A stretch of DNA of 64,000 nucleotides, from contig NZ_BAAFZV010000001.1 in the NCBI RefSeq assembly GCF_045866565.1, positions 248,001 through 312,000 of the forward strand. Direction: 5' to 3'. Every line of letters begins with the position of its first letter. Within the stretch, counting starts at the first letter, position 1. The position numbers and the translations under genes were made by a program. Under the pieces are notes generated by a model. That model ran no database searches and was not told where the DNA came from. It was given only the letters and a program-made list of their open reading frames with translations. This document shows, one piece after another, positions 25,441-34,841 of the stretch. The DNA is from Cognatilysobacter claricitrinus. GTDB taxonomy: Bacteria > Pseudomonadota > Gammaproteobacteria > Xanthomonadales > Xanthomonadaceae.

Positions 25441-28400
25441 TCAGTGCGCGCCGACCCACACGCGCGCGTTGCGGAACATCCGCAGCCACGGCGAGTCGGC
25501 CGGCCAGTCGCGCGGCGCCCAGCTCAGGTTCGCCGTGCGCAGCGTGCGTTCGGGGTGCGGCATCAGCAGGGTGACGCGACCATCGCGGCTCGTGAAGCCG
25601 GCGATCGCATCGTGCGCGCCATTCGGGTTGAGCGGGTACTGCGACGCCTGCTCGCCACGGCCGTCGACGTAACGCGCCGACACGGCGATCGCCGTGCGCG
25701 CGGCCGGGTCGTCGAAATGCACGCGGCCTTCGCCATGCGAGACGGCAACGGGAATGCGCGAACCTTCCATGCCCTTGAGGAAGATCGACGGCGACTCGTT
25801 GATCTGCAGCAACGCGAGGCGCGCTTCGAACTGCTCGCTGCGATTGCGCAGCAGGCGCGGGAAATGCTCGGCACCCGGAATCATCGGCGCGAGTGTCGAC
25901 ATCATCTGGCAACCGTTGCAGACGCCGAGGGCGAACGTGTCCTCGCGACCGAAGAAGGCGGTGAAGGCATCACGCACCGTGGCACGTTCCAGCGCACTGG
26001 TCGCCCAGCCGCGGCCCGCACCGAGCACGTCGCCGTAGCTGAAACCACCGCACGCCGCGAGACCGGCAAAATCAGCGAGGTTCACGCGCCCTGCGATCAG
26101 ATCGCTCATGTGCACGTCGACTGCGCTGAAACCCGCCTTGTCGAACGCCCACGCCATTTCGATCTGGCCGTTGACGCCCTGCTCGCGCAGGATCGCCACC
26201 TTCGGCCGCGCGCCGGTGCTCACGTACGGTGCGGCGACGTCGTCGGCCGGGTCGAACGTCAGCTTCGGCACCAGGCCCTTCGCCTCGAAGTCGCGCGCGA
26301 TCTCGCGCTCTTCGTCCGCGCAGTCGGGGTTGTCGCGCAGGCGCTGCATGGCGTGCGTCACCGACCACCATGCGTCGAACAGCTCCTGCCAGCTCCACTC
26401 GGCAATCGTCTCGCCCTCGCGACGCACGCGGATCTGCGCCGAAGTGGTGGGCTTGGCAACGCGCTGCGCGCAGTCGATCAGACCGTGCTGCGCAACGAGG
26501 TCGGCGAACTCCGCGCGATCCTCCACTGCGACCTGCACGATCGCACCGAGTTCTTCGTTGAACAGGCAACGGAACGGATCGTCGCCCCAGGCGTCGAGCG
26601 AAATGTCGAGGCCGGTACGCGAGCAGAACGCCATCTCCGCGAACGCGGCGAACGCGCCGCCGTCGGAGCGGTCGTGGTACGCGCGGATCAGGCCGGCCTG
26701 GCGCGCGGCGCGGATGAGCTCGAAGAACTCGACGAGGCGCTGCGGATCGTCGACATCGGGCACGCCGAAATCATCGTGCCCGGAGGCACCGGCGAACGCG
26801 GGGAACGCGGCGTCGCCACCGGACTGCGGATGGCATTGCGCGAGCACCGAACCACCGAGGCGCTGCTTGCCCGCACCGAGGCCGATCAGCCACAGGTCGC
26901 TGTCGACCTCGCGGTCGAGCAGCGGCGTGGACTGCAGGCGCACGTCGGTCACCGGCGCGAACGCGGTGACGACCAGCGACACCGGCGACACCGACTTCTG
27001 CGGCGCGCCGTCGGCATGCCACTGCGCCTGCATCGACAGCGAATCCTTGCCGACCGGGATCGCGAGTTCGAGCGCGGGGCACAGCTCCATCGCGATCGCC
27101 TTGACCGCGTCGAACAGCAGCGCGTCCTCGCCGGGGTGACCGCAGGCGGCCATCCAGTTCGCCGACAGCTTGATGCGGTCCAGTGATTCGACCGGCGCGG
27201 CGCACAGATTGGTGAGCGCTTCGCCCACCGCCATGCGCGCGGCGGCCGCGGAGTCGAGCAGTGCCAGCGGCGTGCGCTCCCCGAGCGCCATCGCTTCGCC
27301 GACGTAGGTGTCGAAGCCGCTGAACGTGATCGCGCAGTCGGCCACCGGCAACTGCCACGGACCGACCATCTGGTCGCGCGCGGTAAGTCCGCCGACGCTG
27401 CGATCGCCGATCGTGACGAGGAAGTTCTTGCAGGCAACGGTGGGATGCGCGAGCACGCGCAGGCCGGCGTCGCGCAGGTCGAGCCCGCCCCATTTCAGCG
27501 ACGGCCACTTCGCCGGCGCCGCGTGCGCGGTGTCGCGATGCATCTTCGGCGGCTTGCCGAACAGCACGTCCATCGGGATGTCGATCGCCCAACCGGTTTC
27601 GCCGGCCGCGACGCGCTCGCGCGTCGCGCCATGCCCGACGACGAGTCGCTCGTCCGACGTCGCGTAGCCGACCACCGCGAACGGGCAACGCTCGCGTTCG
27701 CAGATGGCCGCGAATTCGTCGACGCGCTCCGGCGGCAGGCCGAGCACGTAACGCTCCTGCGATTCGTTGCTCCACAGCTGCATCGGCGACAGCGACGGAT
27801 CGTCGCTCGGCACGCGATCGAGATCGATCACGCCGCCGAGGTCGCTGTCGTGCAGCAGTTCGGGAATGGCATTCGACAGGCCGCCCGCACCGACGTCGTG
27901 CGCGGTCGCGATGGGGTTGTTGTCGCCGAGGCCGACGCAGCGGTCGATCACTTCCTGGCAGCGACGCTCCATCTCCGGGTTGTCGCGCTGCACGCTGGCG
28001 AAATCGAGCGCTTCCTGGCTCTCACCCGACGCCACCGAGCTCGCGGCGCCACCGCCGAGACCGATCAGCATCGCCGGGCCGCCGAGCACGACGACGGCAT
28101 CGCCGTCGCGCAGGCCGTGCTTCTGCACCTGGATGCGATCGATCGCACCGAGGCCGCCGGCGAGCATGATCGGCTTGTCGTAGGCGCGCGCGATGTCGCC
28201 TTCGGCAAGTTCGAAGCTGCGGAAGTAGCCGAGCAGGTTCGGACGGCCGAATTCGTTGTTGAACGCCGCGGCGCCGATCGGGCCGTCGAGCATGATCTCG
28301 AGTGCGGGCGCCATGCGCGGGTTGAGCGCGCGCGGCGCTTCCCACGGCTGCGGCAGTGTCGGAATGCGCAGGTGCGACACCGAGAAACCCGCGAGGCCGG

Positions 28401-29367
28401 CCTTCGGCTTGCCACCGCGACCGGTCGCGCCTTCGTCGCGGATCTCGCCGCCGGCACCGGTCGACGCGCCGGGGAACGGCGCGATCGCGGTCGGATGGTT
28501 ATGCGTCTCGACCTTGATGCAGAACGCCGACTCGACCTCGCCTTCGCTGCGATAGGTGAAGTTCGGGCCGGACGGACGGAAGCGCCTGGCGCGATAGCCT
28601 TCGACCACCGCGGCGTTGTCGCTGTACGCGCTCAACGTGTGCGCAGGCGTGGTCGCGTGCGTGTGGCGGATCATGCCGAACAGCGACTTCGGGCGGTCGA
28701 CGCCGTCGATCGTCCACGTCGCGTTGAAGATCTTGTGGCGGCAGTGCTCGGAGTTCGCCTGCGCGAACATCATCAGCTCGACGTCGGCCGGTGCGCGGCC
28801 GAGCGCGGAGTATCGGTCGCGGAGATACGCGATTTCGTCGTCGGCGAGTGCCAGGCCGAGTCGCGTGTTCGCGTTTTCGAGGTCGTCCAGCGCGATGCGT
28901 TCGAGATCGCCGCGCGACGGCGCTTCGAACAACGCGACGGCATCCTCGCGCGCGTCGAGCAGCGACTGCGTCATCGGGTCGTGCAGCACCTTGGCGAGCG
29001 CGCCCTGCGTGGTCGCGTCGGTCGGCCAGCCGGCGACGTCGATGCGCATGCCGCGCTCGACGCGCTGCACCGGCAGCCCGGCGCCCTGCAGCAGTTCGGT
29101 GGCCTTGCTCGACCACGGCGAACGCGTGCCGAGCCGCGGCGTCACGTAGCGCGAGACGGCAGCGTCATCGCGGTCGGCGAACGCATCGCCGGCTTCGAGG
29201 ATCTGGCCGAGCTTGGCGGCGTCCGGCTGCGCGCCGGGCTCCGGCAGCACCCAGTAGGTGTGCCGGGTGCCGAGCAGGCGAACGTCGGGGTGGAGACTGC
29301 GGAGACGGGCTTGGAGCCGCTCCAGGCGAAACGGCGACAGGGCGGGTGCGCCCTCGAGGACGATCAT
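25441..29367 (-). CDS. purL: Phosphoribosylformylglycinamidine synthase
   Basis: PurL is the large, single-chain FGAM synthase. Its synthetase half converts FGAR to FGAM and its C-terminal class-I glutaminase supplies ammonia. The 1308-residue protein has MMFAQANSEHCRHKIFNA (residues about 200-220), FCIKVETHNHPTAI and PFPGASTGAGGEIRDEG in the synthetase part, and the glutaminase nucleophile in FALGVCNGCQMM. The final LLMPHPERTLRT gives the catalytic His/Glu. I take the ATG at 29367 (MIVLEGAPAL), the family start; an in-frame GTG at 29400 adds 11 residues. Confidence 0.97.
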   Translation of the reverse strand: MIVLEGAPALSPFRLERLQARLRSLHPDVRLLGTRHTYWVLPEPGAQPDAAKLGQILEAGDAFADRDDAAVSRYVTPRLGTRSPWSSKATELLQGAGLPVQRVERGMRIDVAGWPTDATTQGALAKVLHDPMTQSLLDAREDAVALFEAPSRGDLERIALDDLENANTRLGLALADDEIAYLRDRYSALGRAPADVELMMFAQANSEHCRHKIFNATWTIDGVDRPKSLFGMIRHTHATTPAHTLSAYSDNAAVVEGYRARRFRPSGPNFTYRSEGEVESAFCIKVETHNHPTAIAPFPGASTGAGGEIRDEGATGRGGKPKAGLAGFSVSHLRIPTLPQPWEAPRALNPRMAPALEIMLDGPIGAAAFNNEFGRPNLLGYFRSFELAEGDIARAYDKPIMLAGGLGAIDRIQVQKHGLRDGDAVVVLGGPAMLIGLGGGAASSVASGESQEALDFASVQRDNPEMERRCQEVIDRCVGLGDNNPIATAHDVGAGGLSNAIPELLHDSDLGGVIDLDRVPSDDPSLSPMQLWSNESQERYVLGLPPERVDEFAAICERERCPFAVVGYATSDERLVVGHGATRERVAAGETGWAIDIPMDVLFGKPPKMHRDTAHAAPAKWPSLKWGGLDLRDAGLRVLAHPTVACKNFLVTIGDRSVGGLTARDQMVGPWQLPVADCAITFSGFDTYVGEAMALGERTPLALLDSAAAARMAVGEALTNLCAAPVESLDRIKLSANWMAACGHPGEDALLFDAVKAIAMELCPALELAIPVGKDSLSMQAQWHADGAPQKSVSPVSLVVTAFAPVTDVRLQSTPLLDREVDSDLWLIGLGAGKQRLGGSVLAQCHPQSGGDAAFPAFAGASGHDDFGVPDVDDPQRLVEFFELIRAARQAGLIRAYHDRSDGGAFAAFAEMAFCSRTGLDISLDAWGDDPFRCLFNEELGAIVQVAVEDRAEFADLVAQHGLIDCAQRVAKPTTSAQIRVRREGETIAEWSWQELFDAWWSVTHAMQRLRDNPDCADEEREIARDFEAKGLVPKLTFDPADDVAAPYVSTGARPKVAILREQGVNGQIEMAWAFDKAGFSAVDVHMSDLIAGRVNLADFAGLAACGGFSYGDVLGAGRGWATSALERATVRDAFTAFFGREDTFALGVCNGCQMMSTLAPMIPGAEHFPRLLRNRSEQFEARLALLQINESPSIFLKGMEGSRIPVAVSHGEGRVHFDDPAARTAIAVSARYVDGRGEQASQYPLNPNGAHDAIAGFTSRDGRVTLLMPHPERTLRTANLSWAPRDWPADSPWLRMFRNARVWVGAH

Positions 29368-29399
29368 GTCCGACGGACCGTGCGACGGCAGGGCCCGCA

Positions 29400-29405
29400 A
29401 TTGTA
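29400..29405 (-). promoter_or_regulatory. Possible -10 box for purL
   Basis: TACAAT on the minus strand, 32 bases upstream of the purL ATG. It matches the -10 consensus at five of six bases, but no -35 hexamer is evident at the right distance. The region also lies just after dsbC, so a weak intrinsic promoter is only a suggestion. Confidence 0.3.
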
Positions 29406-29434
29406 CCCGCCCGTGGCCGCTGGCCGGCCCGGCT

Positions 29435-30277
29435 TCAGCCGGCCGGCTTGGCCGGCTCCATCTTGTCGAGGATCTCGCGCAGCTTGTCCGGCGGGACGTA
29501 GCCGCCGAGCTGCGTGCCGTCGTCGGCGATCACCATCGGCGTGCCGGTCAGGCCGGCGCGCTGGCCGATGTCGTACTCCATGTCGACCGGGTTCCTGCAG
29601 CTGCGCATCGGCGGCAGGCGGTCGTTCTTGGCGTCGGTGAGCGCCTTCTTGCGGTCGGGCGCGCACCAGACCGACACCATCTGGCGGTAGTCCTCGCTGC
29701 CGATGCCGGCGCGAGGAAACGCCACGTATTCGACCGCGATGCCCTGGCGGTTGTACTCGGCGATCTCGCTGTGGAACTTGCGGCAGAAGCCGCAGCTGAT
29801 GTCGGTGAACACCGTGACGCGGTGCTTCGGATTCGGCGGCGCGAACACGATACGGTCGCTGACGGGGATCTGCTGCAGCAGCTTCTGGCGCAGGTGGCCG
29901 AGCGACGCCTCGGTGAGGTTGTCCTGCTTGACCGTGTCGTACAGCGCGCCGCCGGCGCCGGGAATGAACATGTAGTGGCCGTCGTCGGTCACGTAGGCGA
30001 CCTGGCCACCCACCACGACCTCGCGGAAGCCCGGCAGCGGCGCGGTGCCGACGTGTTCGACCACCGCGCGCGGCTCCAGCACGTGAATCGCGTCGACGGC
30101 CCGGGCCTCCGGCGTACCGGCGGCCGGTTTCACTTCGACCGTCGAGCCGGCGGTGCGCGCGAGCGGCGTCGCGGCGTTCGGCGCTTGCGCGGCCTTGTCG
30201 GACGGAACCTTGGCGCAGGCGGCGAGGCTGGCGATGCCGAGCGCGGCGATGACGAGCGAGGAGCGGAAAGGACGCAT
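29435..30277 (-). CDS. dsbC: Thiol:disulfide isomerase DsbC, predicted lipoprotein
   Basis: DsbC isomerises wrong disulfides in the periplasm and is kept reduced by DsbD. The 280-residue product has the N-terminal dimerisation domain (VLEPRAVVEHVGTAPLPGFREVV, GHYMFIPGAGG) and the thioredoxin-fold domain. The active site is VFTDISCGFCRKFH (CGFC where E. coli has CGYC). The signal has a lipobox, LAAC at residues 18-21, predicting lipidation and membrane anchoring, unlike soluble E. coli DsbC. The ATG at 30277 is chosen; a longer frame starts at 30316. Confidence 0.92.
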   Translation of the reverse strand: MRPFRSSLVIAALGIASLAACAKVPSDKAAQAPNAATPLARTAGSTVEVKPAAGTPEARAVDAIHVLEPRAVVEHVGTAPLPGFREVVVGGQVAYVTDDGHYMFIPGAGGALYDTVKQDNLTEASLGHLRQKLLQQIPVSDRIVFAPPNPKHRVTVFTDISCGFCRKFHSEIAEYNRQGIAVEYVAFPRAGIGSEDYRQMVSVWCAPDRKKALTDAKNDRLPPMRSCRNPVDMEYDIGQRAGLTGTPMVIADDGTQLGGYVPPDKLREILDKMEPAKPAG

Positions 30278-30383
30278 CGGAAACCGGGGCTGCGACAGGA
30301 GCCCGGATTGTGGCACGCAGGTGGCGAGCGGCCGTGAGGCGGGGTTGGCGGGGCTTCAGTGAGGAAACGAGGCGTAGTGCCGA

Positions 30384-30799
30384 GCGCTCCGGCAGGTCAC
30401 GCGGCAGTGCCGCCCGTAGCGATCGATTTGCTCGTCGCGACCCGATCCCCACGAACACCCTTCCCGCGGCGCCGCGGCGGGCGTTCCGGCAGGCCACGCG
30501 GCAGTGCCGCCGTCGCGATCGATTTACTTGGCGCGACCCGATCTCCGCGAACGCCCGGCCCGCCGCAGCGCGGCGGGCGTTCCGGCAGGCCACGCGGCGG
30601 TGCCGCCGTCGCGATCGATTTACTTGGCGCGACCCGGTCTCCACGAACGCCCGGCCCGCCGCAGCGCGGCGGGCGTTCCGGCAGGCCACGCGGCGGTGCC
30701 GCCGTCGCGATCGATTTACTTGGCGCGACCCGGTCTCCACGAACGCCCTGCCCGCCGCAGCGCGGCGGGCGTTCCGGCAGGCCACGCGGCGGTGCCGCG
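30384..30799. repeat. Tandem 96-bp repeat array between xerD and dsbC
   Basis: Four copies start at 30384, 30481, 30577 and 30673, and a partial fifth starts at 30769. The first is 97 bp and diverged; the next three are 96 bp and nearly identical. Each unit holds GCGTTCCGGCAGGCCACGCG, CAGTGCCGCC, GTCGCGATCGATTTACTTGG and a perfect hairpin GCCCGCCGC/AGC/GCGGCGGGC (30558-30578 in one copy). Because 96 is a multiple of three, plus-strand frames stay open through it, but no frame has a sensible start or family match. Apart from the array the 535-base gap holds no gene. Confidence 0.9.
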
Positions 30800-30813
30800 T
30801 AAGCGGCCTGCCG
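30775..30813 (-). terminator. Stem-loop right after xerD, formed with the last repeat copy
   Basis: CGGCAGGCC (30775-30783) and GGCCTGCCG (30805-30813) form a 9-bp stem that ends one base from the xerD stop codon. No T-run follows. It may be a terminator, a processing site, or just part of the repeat family. Confidence 0.4.
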
Positions 30814-31788
30814 TCACCCCCTCGGGTGATGTGTGCGATGGAGTTGCTTGAGCTTCTCGCGCGCCACCAGCGTGTAGATCTGCGTGGTCGACAGCGAGCT
30901 GTGGCCGAGCAGCATCTGCAGTGCGCGCAGGTCGGCGCCATGGTTGAGCAGATGCGTCGCGAAGCTATGGCGCAGGCCGTGCGGCGAAATGCGCGACGGA
31001 TCGATGCCGGCGACCGCGGCCATGCGCTTCACCGTCAACCAGAACTGTTGCCGCGTGAGCGGCTCGCCGTGCGCATCGAGGAACAGGAACGGCGATGTGC
31101 GGCCTTTGCCGACGAATACGGGACGTGCCGTCGCGGCGTAGCGCTCCAGCCAGTGCTGCGCTTCCTCGCCCATCGGTACGAGGCGCTCGCGACTGCCCTT
31201 TCCGGTGACGCGCAACGCGCCCTGCCGCAGGTTCACCGACTGCGCGACCAGTCCGACGAGCTCGCTCACGCGAAGTCCGGTGGCGTACATCAGTTCGAGC
31301 ATTGCCTTGTCGCGCAATCCTGTCGGCGCTTCGACGTCCGGCGCGGCCAGCAACGCGGTGATCTGCGATTCGGTCAGCGCCTTGGGCAGGAGGCGCGGCA
31401 GCATCGGCGTACCGAGCAGCGCGGTCGGATCGTCCGCGCGCAGGCGCTGGCGTATGCACCAGGCGAAGAAGCCGCGCAAGGCGGACAACAGGCGCGCGTT
31501 GCTGCGCGGCGAGTAGCCGTCGCGTGCGCGTCGCGCGAGGTATTCGGACAGGTCGGCGGGCGTGGCGGCGGCGAGCGCGCCGTCGCAATTGCGCCATCGC
31601 GCGAAGCCCCCGAGGTCGCGCCGGTAGCTGTCACGCGATGCCATCGACAGCCCGGTTTCCGCCCAGACCGCATCAAGATGGCGATCGATCAGCTGTGCAT
31701 CCGACGCGCCGAGTTCCGGCATCGCCCTCGCTGCCTGTCGGCGCGCGGCCACCGCGCCGGCGCGTCGCGTTCCGCGGTCTGCATCCAT
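30814..31788 (-). CDS. xerD: Site-specific tyrosine recombinase XerD
   Basis: XerD with XerC resolves chromosome dimers at dif. The catalytic set is present: Arg in YATGLRVSELVGL, Lys in TGKGSRERLVP, HxLR in SPHGLRHSFATHLL, second His in LGHSSLSTTQIY, and the Tyr nucleophile in the same motif. The N-terminal core-binding domain follows the start (AQLIDRHLDAVWAE). In-frame ATGs occur at 31806, 31788 and 31722, giving 330, 324 and 302 residues. I list 31788; the shortest would begin close to the conserved domain. Confidence 0.93.
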   Translation of the reverse strand: MDADRGTRRAGAVAARRQAARAMPELGASDAQLIDRHLDAVWAETGLSMASRDSYRRDLGGFARWRNCDGALAAATPADLSEYLARRARDGYSPRSNARLLSALRGFFAWCIRQRLRADDPTALLGTPMLPRLLPKALTESQITALLAAPDVEAPTGLRDKAMLELMYATGLRVSELVGLVAQSVNLRQGALRVTGKGSRERLVPMGEEAQHWLERYAATARPVFVGKGRTSPFLFLDAHGEPLTRQQFWLTVKRMAAVAGIDPSRISPHGLRHSFATHLLNHGADLRALQMLLGHSSLSTTQIYTLVAREKLKQLHRTHHPRG

Positions 31789-31818
31789 GCGCGGCAGCTT
31801 AGCCATTATCCTGATCGC

Positions 31819-32277
31819 ATGGCATCGACGACTTCCTCCACGCGCCCCTACATCGGCTGGCGCCTGTTCGCACTGGCGTACGACTTCTGGCCGGTCGCGG
31901 CGCTGTGGATGGTCGCGTCGCTGCTATTCAACATCGTCTATTCGATCGCGATGCATGCCGAGCGCGCATACGTCCGACCCGTATCGTGGACGGCGCTGTT
32001 GTTGTGGATCGTCTGCTGGCTCATTGCCGGCGTGTATGCGGTGGCGAGCTGGTCGCGCGGCGGACAGACGCTCGGCATGCGGCCGTGGCGCCTTCGCGTG
32101 GTCGGCATCGACGGGGCACCGGATAGACGCGCGCTGATTCGACGCTACGCAGTCGGCACGCTCTCGCTGCTGCTCGGCGGCATCGGCTTCTGGTGGGCGT
32201 GGTTCGACCGCGACCGCATGACGTGGCATGACCGCGTCAGCCGCACGCGGGTTGAGCGGATGGCGAAGCACGGTTGA
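31819..32277 (+). CDS. RDD family membrane protein
   Basis: The 152-residue product has three to four hydrophobic segments (about 15-40, 56-78, 108-125). It carries the RDD landmarks: RLFALAYDFWPVAALWMV early (the Arg and Asp of the family name), GQTLGMRPWRLRVVGIDG in the middle, and DRDRMTWHDRVSRT at the end. RDD proteins are often small-molecule or ion transport partners, but no substrate is known here. It diverges from xerD across only about 30 bases. Confidence 0.85.
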   Translation: MASTTSSTRPYIGWRLFALAYDFWPVAALWMVASLLFNIVYSIAMHAERAYVRPVSWTALLLWIVCWLIAGVYAVASWSRGGQTLGMRPWRLRVVGIDGAPDRRALIRRYAVGTLSLLLGGIGFWWAWFDRDRMTWHDRVSRTRVERMAKHG

Positions 32278-32497
32278 TTTCGAACGTCGTTGCGACGACG
32301 TGTCTGGTTGATGTCGTGGGTGGCGTCATCCAGTCGACCGGCATTCCGCGGCGCGCGCCGTTTGGCGCCGTGTATCGGTCGTCCACCCGCCCGATCGATG
32401 AGCTACGTGGTCAATGCGACGTGGGCTCGCAACGCCTGCGCGGCAGCGCGCTGCGGCTTGTCGCAAAGACCGCGCGGCAGCGCGCAAACGGTCCTGA
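32278..32497. other. 220-base gap between convergent RDD gene and lptG
   Basis: I see no gene. GCGCGGCAGCGCGC occurs twice (32438-32451 and 32472-32485). Each copy can fold on itself, and on the minus strand the second gives GCGCG/CTGC/CGCGC followed by GGTCTTT, a possible weak terminator for lptG. Confidence 0.4.
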
Positions 32498-33598
32498 CTA
32501 CCCCGATCGTCGGCGGAACAGGACGGACGAGAGCACCAGCATCAGGATCGTGGGGGCGACGTAGGCAACGCGGTAGTCCATCTGGAACGCACGGGCGGCG
32601 CGCACGAACGTTTCCTGCACCAGCCAGAAGCCCAGCGAGAACACGATGCCGAGGAACAGGCGACGGCCCATGCCGCCGCTGCGCAGCGTGCCGAACGCGA
32701 ACGGCACTGCGGCCAGGCACAGCGCGAGTGCGTTGAATGGATAGAACCAGCGGCCCCAGTAGTGTTCCTCGAACTCGTTGGCGTCCAGGCCGTTGCGTTC
32801 GCGATATTCCATCGCTTGGCGCAATTCGTTGGACGCGAGATAGCGCGGGCTGTCGAGGTCGGCGGTCAGTGCCGCGGTATCGAGGCGCGACACCCATTGC
32901 TGTTCCGGAATCGTCTGGGTGCGCACGGACTTCGCGTCGAACATCGTGCGTTCGACGTTGCGCAGCAGCCAGCTGCCCGGACGGTGCTCGGCGACCGCGG
33001 CGTGCGAGATCGACTTCAGTCGTCCATCGGTCTCGAATTCGTAGAGGCGGACGTCGCGCAACTCCAGCCACTGCTTGCCGTTCTCGCTGCGTTCCTGCCC
33101 GCCCTGCGCGTTGAGGATGACTTCGCCCTCGCGTGCCCAAAGGCCCGAGTAGCGCGCGATCACCGTGTCGCGATTCGTCGCGGTCTGCTTGACGATGTTC
33201 GACATGCGGTCGCCCCACGGGCCGAGCGTCTCGCCGTCCACCACCATCAGCAACGTCAGGAACGCCACGGCGCCGGCGACGCTGATGCCGAGGCGTCGAC
33301 GCGATAGGCCGAGTGCGCGCAGCGCGGTGAGTTCGGACGACGACGCGAGCTGACCCAGCGCCATGAGCGCGCCGATCACCGCGGCAGTCGGGAACAACGT
33401 GTAGGCACGACGCGGCGCGGTGTACGCAACATGCGCGACGGCCTTGCCGAAGCCGTAGTCGCCCTTGCCGATCTCGCCGATCTCGTTGACCAGCGCCAGC
33501 ATCACGTCGAGGCCGAGCAGCACCATCCACGTCAGCAGCACCGTGCCAAGCACCGCGCGGGCGACGTAGAGGTCGTGGATCTTCGGGAACGGCTTCAT
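32498..33598 (-). CDS. lptG: LPS export ABC permease LptG
   Basis: LptG is one of the two permeases that, with LptF and LptB, extract LPS from the inner membrane. The 366-residue protein begins MKPFPKIHDLYVARAVLGTVLLTWMVLL. It has the six-TM YjgP/YjgQ plan with a large periplasmic beta-jellyroll in the middle and GTLRSGGMGRRLFLGI before the last helices. The ATG overlaps the lptF stop by four bases. Confidence 0.95.
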   Translation of the reverse strand: MKPFPKIHDLYVARAVLGTVLLTWMVLLGLDVMLALVNEIGEIGKGDYGFGKAVAHVAYTAPRRAYTLFPTAAVIGALMALGQLASSSELTALRALGLSRRRLGISVAGAVAFLTLLMVVDGETLGPWGDRMSNIVKQTATNRDTVIARYSGLWAREGEVILNAQGGQERSENGKQWLELRDVRLYEFETDGRLKSISHAAVAEHRPGSWLLRNVERTMFDAKSVRTQTIPEQQWVSRLDTAALTADLDSPRYLASNELRQAMEYRERNGLDANEFEEHYWGRWFYPFNALALCLAAVPFAFGTLRSGGMGRRLFLGIVFSLGFWLVQETFVRAARAFQMDYRVAYVAPTILMLVLSSVLFRRRSG

Positions 33599-34686
33599 CG
33601 CGCGACTCCGCTACGGCGCGGCGCACGCACGCGTCCATCCGTCAGGTACATCCATGTCCCCAAGGCGAGCAGAGGCAGCACCAGCCACCACTGGCCGAGC
33701 GCGACCGGAATCTTGCCCTTGGTGATCCAGTTGACGCTGGCCAGCGAGAGCATCGTGGCGACGAGGTAGATGAGGAAGCCGACGGCGATGCGGCCGAACC
33801 GGCCCTCACGCGGCGAGCTGCGCGCGAGCGGCACGGCAAGCAGCGCGAACGCGATCGCCAGCAACGGTGGCGCGATGCGCGAATGCAGTTCCGCCTTCGC
33901 CGCGGGGCGCGCGTCGACGAGCAGCCGCGGCGTCGACAGCATGCGCGGGTCGTTGGCGTCGTAGCGGCCCTTCGATGCCGGCATCTCGGCCTCGTTCGCG
34001 CGGTAGCTCATCAACCGGTAGTCCTGGTTCGGCCCCTGGCGCGGGCCTTCGACCTCGAAACCGTTGTCGAGCACCAGGATGCGGTGGCCGTCGTTGTCCA
34101 CCTCGAGATGGCCGGTCTTGGCGGTCGTCACGTCGAGGCGGTCGTTCTTGTGGCGATAGATGAAGACGCGTTCGAACCGGGTGCCGTCGGTCGACATGCG
34201 GCTCACGAACACCACGCCGCCGTTGCCGATCGGCGTGAAGCGGCCGGGTTCGAGCCCGGCGACCAGGAGGTTGCGCGTGGCCGCGTTGACCATTTCCTTG
34301 GAGGTGCGCTCGGCCCACGGCGCCAGCCACAGCGAGCACACGGCGATGATCAGCGCGATCGGCGCGACCAGCCCGAACAGCGGCCGCAGCATGCGCTTCG
34401 GGCCGATGCCGACCGACGCCAGCACCGGCATCTCGGAATCGCGATAAAGGCGCCCCAGCGCGAGCATCAGGCCCAGCATCAGCGCCAGCGGGAGGATGAT
34501 CGGCAGCCAGTTGAGGAACAGCAGGCCCAGCTGCGGCAGCAGCATGTCGGCGGGGAAGCGGCCCTCGGCGATGTCGCGCAGCACGTCGGCGAAGACCGCA
34601 CCGAACGCCACCATCAGCAGCACGAGGGTGGTCGCCAGCACGGCCTGGACGAATTCGGAGAGCAGGTAGCGATCGAATTTCAGCAT
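33595..34686 (-). CDS. lptF: LPS export ABC permease LptF
   Basis: LptF pairs with LptG in the LptB2FG complex. The 363-residue product starts MLKFDRYLLSEFVQAVLATTLVLLMV. I use the ATG at 34686, because the longer upstream frame has no family resemblance. The protein has the six-TM layout with the periplasmic domain between helices 3 and 4 and the conserved RMLRPLFGLVAP loop. It is transcribed away from pepA, with which it shares a 155-base divergent region. Confidence 0.95.
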   Translation of the reverse strand: MLKFDRYLLSEFVQAVLATTLVLLMVAFGAVFADVLRDIAEGRFPADMLLPQLGLLFLNWLPIILPLALMLGLMLALGRLYRDSEMPVLASVGIGPKRMLRPLFGLVAPIALIIAVCSLWLAPWAERTSKEMVNAATRNLLVAGLEPGRFTPIGNGGVVFVSRMSTDGTRFERVFIYRHKNDRLDVTTAKTGHLEVDNDGHRILVLDNGFEVEGPRQGPNQDYRLMSYRANEAEMPASKGRYDANDPRMLSTPRLLVDARPAAKAELHSRIAPPLLAIAFALLAVPLARSSPREGRFGRIAVGFLIYLVATMLSLASVNWITKGKIPVALGQWWLVLPLLALGTWMYLTDGRVRAPRRSGVAR

Positions 34687-34841
34687 TCGCGGGGGCTGTT
34701 TTAGACTCGTCGTTCGTTCAACGGCCCGACGCGTCGCCAGATGGCGCGGTCGGGTTCGTGGCCCGGCAGTCGCCGGCGTCTTCGGCCCACAAGGGTCGGC
34801 GATTGTACGTAAATCCCTTTTCACACCCCCGGGAACCCTGG

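Noticed and set aside
30384..30799. CRISPR array
   Set aside because: Repeats are 96 bp, contiguous, with no unique spacers and no cas genes nearby.
30310..32277. A 655-codon plus-strand reading frame through the 96-bp repeats and over xerD
   Set aside because: It stays open only because the 96-bp unit is a multiple of three and the DNA is G+C-rich. It has no family resemblance, lies antisense to xerD, and its last part is the separate RDD gene with its own start at 31819.
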